64,000 nt of DNA from Megalobrama amblycephala (Eukaryota; Chordata; Actinopteri; Cypriniformes; Xenocyprididae), in NCBI RefSeq assembly GCF_018812025.1, contig NC_063061.1:1496001-1560000 (forward strand), in the 5' to 3' direction. Position numbers and translations under genes: made by a program. Positions 56,154 through 64,000 of this stretch are shown one piece after another. Under the pieces are notes generated by a model. That model was not told where the DNA came from and did no database searches. It was given only the letters and a program-made list of their open reading frames with translations. How positions within the stretch are numbered: position 1 is the stretch's first letter; each line of letters begins with the position of its first letter.

Positions 56154-57103
56154 GCTCACTGGGTTCTTTTCCTTAATGGTCTTCATTTAATGAGCATCGT
56201 GAAGACTGGCACACAGATCAAGAAACGCAAAGCAGTCCAGGCTCTGAGCCTGAGCGCGAATGACAGCACCTCCAGGAGCACCATGTGAATGTCGAATCAC
56301 TGCGACTCTGTGCTCTTTTGGGGAAACAGGGCGTCTGCTGATAATATCTGCTCTTATCGCATGTCACACGCTCCACTGGAGCCCTATTGTTTCGAGTCAT
56401 GAGGCCCATCCGTCTCTGCTGCTGCCCTATAGGAAGATACAGATCAGCCGCACGCCGTCAGGCCAACTGTCTCTGTGATAAGCCATTCTAAAGGGGCCGA
56501 TTAGTTGAATTCATATGACTGAGCATTTAATCCTGATATGAGCATGTAGATTTTACTGGTAGCTTTATTAAAGGTGAAGTATGGATTTTCTGTAACACTA
56601 GTGGCACCTAGCGGAATTACAAAATAAAGCATATTTTGCAAACGCATGTTGCGCCTCCCCAACTTAAACATCAAACACAGCTCTTATGTTTGTGTGTGAA
56701 GGCATGTCTCAACAGGTAAAAGAAGCTACTTTCAACATATTAGGAACTTTTAGCTGTGTTGCTATGTGTCGCGAGTAAGCGACTGAGTAGACTAACACAC
56801 TGTCTAAAGCAAACGTGACGTCTCGCTGATAATAAACCCATCCAGCGCATCTGTTTTTTTGACATGACACACCACAACTATTTGAGGTTGTCTACACTGG
56901 ACACGTCAAAGTAAATGGGTACATTTGTCTTTCTGAACAAGTGCATGATGCTGCTGTATGGTATTGAAGCATCCATTGTAACGTGTAGCATTACTGATTA
57001 ATCTTAGGTCTAAAAGCAATGAATTTTGTCTTGCACTCCTGTAACCAAAGCTAAATGACTTTCCCCATGTAATGCATCAGTCATGGTGTCGCAACAGCTA
57101 AAC
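56149..57103. other. Repeat-free block (candidate regulatory DNA) and spacer
   Basis: 56150-56520 is complex sequence (GCCCTATTGTTTCGAGTCAT with a SOX-like ATTGT core; CTGCTGATAATATCTGC; CTCTGTGATAAGCC) with no inverted termini; two frames cross it on opposite strands without support. 56530-57103 shows nothing firm. Confidence 0.35.
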
Positions 57104-58820
57104 ACCTCTGCCTGCTACAGTAACCACGCCCCCCACAGCGCTCCTCCTGCTACAGTAACCACGCCCCCAACTCTCAGCCTGTTACAGTAGCCACGCCCCA
57201 AACTCTGTCTGCCACAGTAGCCACACCCCAACTCTCCATCCTGCTACAGTAGCCACGCCCTAATGCTGCGTTCACACCGAACGCGTCTGGGGCGTCTGAG
57301 GCGTGTGATTTACATGTTAAGTCAATGTAAATGTGCGTCTAGGTGTCCTGCGGCGCGAATCAAGCGTCTAGCGCGGCGCGAATCGGCCGTTGACGCGCGA
57401 ATGACGCGGCGCGAATTGAGCGTTCATGTGGCTGACGCGCGAATTGAGCGTCTGACGCCCAAACGCCCGAGTTGAAAAATCTGAACTTTGGCGTAAATTT
57501 GCGGCGCGTTAACCAATCAAGGACTCTGCTTTGGTAGTAACGTGTTTATGATGTGATCAGTGGTGGAGACCAGAACAAAGATGTCGCTGTGTGTGGCCAC
57601 TTTGAGCTCTATGATGTGTCATTATATTTTTATCGAGATAAAAAGGACCTTGCCTGGAAGAGAATAAGCGAAGAAATCGGACAATCTGATTAGGTGTAAA
57701 ACTTTTTGCATGATTTTAGCCGTTGATACTAGCCCACCTTCTAGCTAGCAAAAGTCGGCCGGCATAACCGAGTTAAATTGCCGCTACAGGTTTCCAACTG
57801 ATGAGATTATGTGTTTATTCAGAGGATCTGTGCAGAAAGAGATGAAAGCCCCTCCCATGACACGAATTCGCGTCTGAACACACTTTGTTTAGACGCGCGA
57901 ATTTTACGCGCGTCTGCCTTCAAAATGTTCAAGCGTCCAACTAGACGCGTCTGGCGTGAATTTGACGCCCCAGACGCATTCGGTGTGAACGCAGCATAAC
58001 TCTCTGCCTGCTACAGTAGCCACGCCCCAAACTCTCCACCGGCTACATTAGCCATGCTCCAACTCTCAGCCTGTTACAGTAGCCACGCCCCAAACTCTCC
58101 ACCGGCTACATTAGCCACGCTCCAACTCTCAGCCTGTTACAGTAGCCACGCCCCAAACTCTGTCTGCCACAGTAGCCACGCCCCAACTCTCCATCCTGCT
58201 ACAGTAGCCACGCCCTAACTCTCTGTCTGCCACAGTAGCCACGCCCCAACTCTCCATCCTGCTACAGTAGCCACGCCCTAACTCTCTGTCTGCCACAGTA
58301 GCCACGCCCCAACTCTCCATCCTGCTACAGTAGCCACGCCCTAACTCTCCGCCTGCTACAGTAGCCACGCCCCAAACTCTCCACCGGCTACAGTAGCCAC
58401 GCCCCAAACTCTGCCTGCCACAGTAGCCACACCCCAACTCTCCACCGGCTACAGTAGCCATGCCCCAAACTCTCCATCGGCTACAGTAGCCACGCCCAAA
58501 CTCTGTCTGCCACAGTAGCCACACCCCAACTCTCCACCGGCTACAGTAGCCACACCCCAAACTCTGTCTGCCACAGTAGCCACGCCCCAACTCTCCGCCT
58601 GCTACAGTAGCCACGCCCCGAACTATCAGCATGCTACAGTAGCCACACCCCAAACTATCAGCCTGCTACATTAGCCACGCCCCCAAGCACTACCCCTGTT
58701 ACAATGACCACACCCCAAACTCTCAGCCTGCTACAGTAGCCACGCCCCAACTCTCCATCTGCTGCAGTAACCACGCCCCAAACTTCATTCCTGTTACAGT
58801 AGCTAAACCCCAAACTCTCT
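57104..58820. repeat. GC-box minisatellite, units of about 31-33 bp
   Basis: Imperfect units of the form CTACAGTAGCCACGCCCCAA followed by a variable ACTCTCCACCGG / ACTCTGTCTGC / ACTCTCAGCCTG part. Pairs of unit types alternate (CTGCCACAGTAG with CTGCTACAGTAG), giving local higher-order repeats at 58155-58345. The array is interrupted by the element at 57261-57999. The 174- and 131-codon minus frames here are repeat translations (CGYCSR-like) and not genes. Confidence 0.92.
57261..57999. mobile_element. PIF/Harbinger-type MITE inserted in the minisatellite
   Basis: TAA (57261-57263) then TGCTGCGTTCACACCGAACG; the inverted right end CGGTGTGAACGCAGCA ends at 57996 followed by TAA (57997-57999). 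The 3-bp TAA duplication fits PIF/Harbinger. 733 bp, strikingly rich in CGCG/GACGCGCGAAT motifs (57290-57470, inverted at 57880-57980). No transposase. Confidence 0.8.
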
Positions 58821-60666
58821 ACTAATGGGACCATAATGTAAAGTGCTATGGTCATTTTTTTTATGTCTTTTTCTTTAGGCTTGTTCAGGTGAATGTTTAG
58901 TGCGATATACATTTTAATTTGAATGAACGGCTGTTCATGTGTCTGTTCATGCCGACACAAACATTCACATGCCGTTAATGTAACAAATAGTTTTTTTTCT
59001 ATAAAGGGGTGTTCTAATCTCTTTTCCATCGCACTGCCAATTAAGCTGGCCAACCAAATTGATTGTAACAGGTTGCCTCATTATTTTAAGTTACTCAAAT
59101 TTTTGGACACTGTTTGGTGTTTTTCCTGCATGTCTCTCTTTGAATTTGCTGATGAAGGCTAACTGCTTCACCAGAGCAATTTCATCTGCCAGTGAGATCT
59201 CTCAGACACAGACAGCACACACGTCTATTAACGCTGCTCTGACATGTGCTCACGGCTACCTGTGCATTAATCACACGCCACGGTAAAACAGGAAACAAAG
59301 CAACATAATGAGAAACACAAGTCAAGCGTTCACTGTTACTAACGATGTCTGAATGAGATGTTCTGAGGCCACCAGTCACTTCATTATATTTCCACTATGA
59401 CACATAAAAGCAGAAGACGAAAACGTGTGCATATAGTATTGGTCCTCATCTGATGTTGCAGCGGTCTCATTCAAAACTCACTGTACTCTCAACATACATT
59501 CAAGCTTATTCAAACACACATCTGCCTTTCAGCATTTTTGAGCTGGGAAGCAAATTATGAATACTGACGGTCTTGATCATTTGACTGTCATATGTTGTGT
59601 GGGGTTATTTCGATGAGTGCAGACAGTCTACAACCATGGACATGATCAGTCAGCTTCTTTAAACAATGTGTCGATAAATGTCATGTGACATTTAACCAAT
59701 TACATTCAAACAGCCACAATGATTTTGTTTACATTACACTATAATGTAGATATTGTTGAGCACATAACTCAACCCTACCCCTGAACCTAACCATTTTTCA
59801 ATAGAAAACAATATAAAAGCAATATAAAACACATTCCTGCCACATATCATGTGTTTTAGGTGTTTAGGTTATTTGCATTAAGCCCGCCTACCAATTTCTG
59901 ATTGAGCCAGACAAAATAACAGTAGCAGTGGTGTGGAGAGTAAGGTGAGTGGCGTTGGCTTTTGATGCAACCGACCCGAGTTCATATCCGTCCTTTTCCG
60001 AACTCATTCTTCTCCCTTTTCCCATCACATCAACATGCCAAATTACGTTGAGAACATGCCATACAACATGCCAAAATACATAATTATGTATGCCATTGGT
60101 CACCCCCTCAACGTATTTATGCATGTCGAAATGACGTGACCCGTTGTGTTTCACTAATTATTGGAGAGAATCCTCTCGATTATTGGCTGCCGCCTCTGTA
60201 GATACGCTAGTAGCGTAGTGTTGTTTGCTGATGCAAAGAGTGAAAATTAGATAACGGAACACACTTATTATTGTGCGTTATCAGCGGAGACAATGGGAAA
60301 ATCAGTGCCTGCATAGCCAAAGAAGCAGAAAAGGTCTGAAGCCAGAGGACACAATGACTGATTAAGACAAAACATGAGCATTAAACACAAGGCAGAAAGA
60401 TTTGATGATGGACAAAATCCTCTGTAGTGATGCCAAAGTTGCATCTTTTTTGGGAATAAATCATCGTGTGTAGAGAACTATCTAAAATAATAGTATCATT
60501 GTAATTTACATAAAACTCAGAGACGATCATGTTAATTCAGATCAATAGATGGTGCATTATTGCACATAAAGTACATGATCAACAGCAATGCTAATGCTGG
60601 ATAGAGAACTACTGAATGCACCTCTAAAGTTGGCATGAAACGGACGTTGCACTAGTCTTTACTTCC
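58821..60666 (+). other. Intron 3 sequence with a SINE-like fragment
   Basis: 59938-60010 has GTAAGGTGAGTGG and GACCCGAGTTCATATCC spaced like weak A and B boxes, similar to the SINE at 13688. 59690-59860 includes fish-repeat wording (TAACTCAACCCTACCCCTGA). The other frames (58923-59379; 59888-60154) are unsupported. Confidence 0.35.
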
Positions 60667-60807
60667 CTATTGTATATCCAAGTGAAACGGCTTCTGGGAC
60701 AAGAACCAATGTAGGTCGAGGCTTGATTTTGTCCTTGTGGAATTGATTGGATGGTTGTGGTTTGCTATTGGTGGATCTCATGTGAGTGACAGGTTGCCCC
60801 GTCCTCA
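60667..60807. repeat. Dispersed 140-bp repeat, copy 3 of 3
   Basis: Shares GGATCTCATGTGAGTGACAG and GGTTGCCCCGTCCTCATCAT wording with copies at 15993 and 40806. Same orientation as both. Confidence 0.7.
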
Positions 60808-61550
60808 TCATCCGAGAAGAGATGTTGCTGTTATTTTGATTAAAGATTACGAGGCACATGAATTTAAAACATTAATGATGTGCATGGATACAAAGACATA
60901 AAATACATTAAATAAAAAATAAGAATGGAACGTTTTGATTTCATTGTGACTTCATGTAATCGTTACTAGTAATACTAGTAATAAAATGACAGGATTTGGG
61001 ATAACGTTTGGGGATTGTCCAACATATAGAGTCCTGATTGGTAAACGTTGAGTCATGATAAGAAATATTCATTTTGCGGTTTGCATCAGCATTGATTTTG
61101 GGGAATGACAGATGGGTGTTTATAATGACTGTGGCTCAATCATTTTTGAAACATATTGTTTATCCAGATAAAACTTTGGGAATCTTGAGGCAGCGAGTCT
61201 TGGGTCTGAATGTGTATAGGGAAGTGAAGCAGTACTGTTCTCTGTTTCAGCTGCAGTTTATGAAAATGGATTCTTTTGTTCTTTGCTTTAACACTGTAAA
61301 ACTCATTTTTACATCCAAGAGCAATGCAATAGTGGTCTCCCTTTTGTCCTCTGATGCCCTGTGTCACTGTCTCTGCCTTTATCTTTCACTATCTGTCCTC
61401 TAATTTCTGTCTTTAAAGCGGTTCTTGATTATGATTTCACTTTTTTAACTTTAGTTAGTGTGTAATGTTGCTGTTTGATCATAAACAACATCTGCAAAGT
61501 TACGACGCTCAAAGTTCAATGCAAAGAGAGATATTTTCTTTTACAGAAAT
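60808..61550 (+). other. Intron 3 sequence without recognised features
   Basis: The 109-codon frame 61074-61403 and its antisense shadow have no domain, splice or codon support. No repeat ends. Confidence 0.35.
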
Positions 61551-62204
61551 CACTTTAAGGACTTCAACAAACGGCTGGTAGGGACTACAACAAGCCTGGA
61601 TTGGTGACATCACTAATCCTAAAATTTACATAAACCCCGCCCCCGAGAACACACAACAAAGGGGGCGGGGCCATGTTGTGCTGCTTTAGAGAAGAGGAAG
61701 AGTTGTTGTAGTAGAGTGTTGTTGACATGCCGTCATTTTACGCCGGACTGCTTCACAAACGAGGGTCAATTCAACACAAAAGATGAACATGACGACACAT
61801 GCTAGTGGATGAGTTGAATCAACTCCACAGCAACTACATCAATTTATCCACTAACCATTCAGAAACGTCCAGTTTCATTCTAAAAGTCTCTCCATCAGTG
61901 TCGACTCCGGTTTGAACAATGTAAGGCTGAACACCGTTACTGACAATCCTCATTTTGGCTGCGTGAGATTCTCCAGCTTTGTTGTTGTTGAGCTGTTAAA
62001 GCTCCGCCCTCTTCTAGAAAGGGGGCGGGAGCAGCAGCTCATTTGCATTTAAAGGGACACACACAAAAATGCAGTGTTTTTGCTCACACCCAAATAGGGG
62101 CAAATTTGACAAGCTATAATAAATGATCTGTGGGGGATTTTGAGGTGCGAATTTATCATAGTCAGCAGAATGTCTAAAGGGGACCATCGAATTAAAGTGT
62201 AACC
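61551..62204. repeat. Composite fish repeat with GGGGCGGGG palindrome
   Basis: CCCCGCCCCCGAGAACACAC (61637) and its partial inverse GGGGGCGGGGCC (61661) form a small hairpin. Later GCAGCTCATTTGCATTTAAA and CACACCCAAATAGGGGCAAA are familiar fish repeat wording. 62157-62204 is the end of another MITE (GCAGAATGTCTAAAGGGGAC; see 42719-43718). Boundaries approximate. Confidence 0.5.
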
Positions 62205-63223
62205 TAATTTTTTATTAGAGTGGAAATCCATTTTCTACTTGACTGCTTCATTTCCACTTTAAGGATATGTCAAGACAATGTGCAGCATGTCTGTAGTCTA
62301 AAAACAAGAGAGATTCAAAGTTCTCAGCAAACAGACAGTTGTGTCTCCACCTTTTGACCTCTTCTCTTGATATTTATCTTTCTGCCTTTGTATCTGCTGT
62401 CTGTGTTTTCCTGAAACCCTACATACACTATACAGACAGCAGGATGTGTCCCGGCAGCCGTTGGATCGTGTGAGATGCAGTGGCTGATGGAATCGTTCTC
62501 CGCTCACCGCCACGCTGGGAGATGTGTAACATGCGCTCTCAGCTCAGCTCCACAATGTTTACCACTAAGCTCATTGTGCTTGTTTTGCTGGAAAAACGCT
62601 TGGTTTTGCTTTGATAAACAAGTTTGTTGTCCCTCAGCTGTGTTTCAAAGCTATTGATTTATTTGCGTCTGCATTAAGCATTATGAAACCCCCTCCCCGC
62701 TCTGCGCTCTGTCACGTACACCGTGTCATCGATCGTTTCGTGCGCCGCAGGGGGTCTTAAAACATATTAAGCGGCCCTTAGTTCAGATACAAGACACTTG
62801 AAATCTGACAGCTCTGAATAAATGCAAATGCAGCAAGCCTGAAGAAATTAAACGCTCTCTTCCATAGGATGTACAGGGGCTTTCTTCTTCAATGTGAGAT
62901 ACTTGCAAAGTCTTAATACTTACTCAAGGCTGTGTTAACATCTGCAGTCAGGTAATGAATATTAATGCGGACAGTTCATTAACAAACTGTCAAAATTTGA
63001 GATTTCCCCTCAAGGGTAGACACACATTTGTGCCATGTGAGAAGAGACACACTGCTGTAGGTGTAAATCTGCAACGACTGTCATTGTGCTCAGGCCTTTT
63101 CTTATGTCTACAATACTTCAAAACATTGTTACATGGATGTTAATAGTCAGTTTGCACTTGACTTCACCTTTCATTTCCCTTGTGATGAATGAATCAAGCC
63201 ACGGGTCTTGAACTCTTTTTCAG
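62205..63223 (+). other. Intron 3 end with a repeat-free candidate block and 3' splice site
   Basis: 62640-62900 is complex and repeat-free: GTTTCGTGCGCCGCAGGGGG, TAAGCGGCCCTTAG (palindromic), TTGAAATCTGACAGC, AATGCAAATGC. It may be conserved regulatory DNA. The acceptor CTTGAACTCTTTTTCAG ends at 63223. Confidence 0.4.
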
Positions 63224-63256
63224 GATTAGAACCTTGTGACTTACAAGAGACATTTG
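63224..63256 (+). CDS. 33-bp probable coding exon
   Basis: Acceptor CTCTTTTTCAG and donor G|GTACGT (63257) bracket 33 bp. Joined to the exon at 27511-27544 (which leaves one base, A) the split codon is AGA and the frame reads R then LEPCDLQETF, leaving one base again. No stop. The two preceding exons would be in the same frame, so the mature N-terminus would be acidic and contain a single cysteine here. The intron before it would be about 35.7 kb. Weaker than the 27511 exon because the donor is less typical. Confidence 0.4.
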
Positions 63257-63317
63257 GTACGTTTTCTCTGCTTTTTTGTACAAAATGTTGTTGTTGTTGT
63301 TTTTAATTAAACTAAGC

Positions 63318-63539
63318 CTCATTCAAGTGTTGATAAAAAAAAAAATAATAATAATAATGCATGCAGCTAGAATAATCCTGTTGATGTTTATAAGCAGATA
63401 TCTTTTCATATATTGACTCACCCAACCAAATATTCTGGGGGCCATGAAGGTTTTGTGAAAATTATCAAAAATGCTGGTGCTGGCTGGCAACTTTTTTTTT
63501 TTTTTCTTTTTTTTAAGAATACTTTGGCTGGGAAGTTAA
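63318..63539. mobile_element. Fragment of the piggyBac-like element seen at 13261
   Basis: ATTCAAGTGTTGATAAAA (63320) and GGCCATGAAGGTTTTGTG (63442) match the right part of 13261-14453, and the fragment stops at TTAA (63536-63539). The left half is absent. Confidence 0.55.
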
Positions 63540-63680
63540 GATGCTACTTTGCAAAGTCATTAACATAGACACAATTACCTACAGAATTATACACTTGTAC
63601 ATTTTAATTGTACTTCATACATTTGAATGTGGTTGCAACAATGAAACGTAGCTAAAATTTACTCATCATTTAATCAGGAG

Positions 63681-64000
63681 TTAAAGGTTTAGTTCACCCA
63701 AAAATGAAAATTACCCCATGATTTACTCACCCTTAAGCCATCCTAGGTGTATATGACCATCTTCCTTCAGATGAACACAATCGGAGATATATTTAAAAAT
63801 AACCTGGCTCTTCCAAGCTTTATAATGGTAGTGAATGATTTTGAAACCCAAAAAAGTCTGTCCGTCCATCCATCCATCCATCCATCCATCCATCCATCCA
63901 TCCATCCATCCAAAAAGTAATCCATACAGCTCCAGGGGGTTAATAAAGGCCTTCTGAAGAGCAGCGATGGTTTTTGTAAGAAAAATATCTATATTTACAA
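63681..64000. mobile_element. Fold-back MITE running off the window
   Basis: TTAAAGGTTTAGTTCACCCA at 63681 is the inverse of the terminal wording at 660-700, then ATGATTTACTCACCCTTAAG. A CCAT repeat interrupts it at 63861-63912. High-copy cyprinid MITE by appearance; the right end is outside the window. Confidence 0.7.
63861..63912. repeat. CCAT tetranucleotide microsatellite
   Basis: About 12 near-perfect CCAT/TCCA units inside a MITE; read antisense it gives the MDGW run of a chance frame. Confidence 0.95.

Noticed and set aside
58129..59053. Two adjacent minus-strand genes (174 and 131 codons)
   Set aside because: Translation of the GC-box minisatellite in a frame that happens to be open; the pattern follows the DNA repeat.
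61074..61403. 109-codon plus-strand gene
   Set aside because: No domain, no acceptor in phase, and an antisense frame of similar length, as expected by chance.

Overview
This looks like nuclear DNA of a ray-finned fish, most likely a cyprinid (carp, barb or zebrafish relatives). It is AT-rich, has no compact operon-like genes, and is packed with fold-back MITEs, Tc1-like, hAT-like, piggyBac-like and DIRS-like elements whose ends I recognise from cyprinid genomes. Family names come from remembered sequence style and structural signatures (terminal inverted repeats, target-site duplications, transposase motifs), not from a database search.

The only host gene I can support is one plus-strand gene with very long introns that runs off the right edge. 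A CpG-rich block with a TATA-like box and a near-CRE (5265-5310) fits a promoter. A 5' UTR exon ends at a CAG|GTAACG donor (5517). The first coding exon (14906-15044) starts with a 43-residue signal-peptide-like sequence. A 34-bp exon (27511-27544) and a probable 33-bp exon (63224-63256) follow in compatible phase. The protein is not identified. If the model is right, almost everything from 5.5 to 63.2 kb is intron, and several complex repeat-free stretches (29.8-30.8, 37.1-38.0, 40.3-40.56, 56.15-56.5 and 62.6-62.9 kb) are candidate conserved regulatory DNA.

Layout: 1-4.9 kb is nested repeats upstream of the promoter, including a piggyBac-like element inserted in a larger inverted-repeat element. 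5.3-15 kb holds the promoter, intron 1 with a dead Tc1 copy, a piggyBac-like > MITE > SINE nest, and coding exon 1. 15-18.3 kb has two fold-back MITEs. 18.35-22.1 kb is the most striking object: about 88 copies of a 42-bp unit with one uninterrupted reading frame, bracketed by short inverted termini. 23.6-26.4 kb is a deleted DIRS-like retrotransposon with a MITE and another repeat nested in it. 31.5-36.2 kb has a hAT-like element, a deleted Tc1 copy and a second piggyBac-like copy inverted relative to the first. 38.4-45.5 kb has two copies of a hAT-like element carrying a tRNA-like promoter module, a solo-LTR-like sequence with a CTCF-consensus site, and a dead Tc1 copy split by a hAT MITE. 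57.1-58.8 kb is a GC-box-bearing minisatellite split by a Harbinger-like MITE.

No rRNA gene, bona fide tRNA gene or CRISPR array was seen. Most short open frames are chance frames or fall inside repeats. All transposase and recombinase genes seen are broken.
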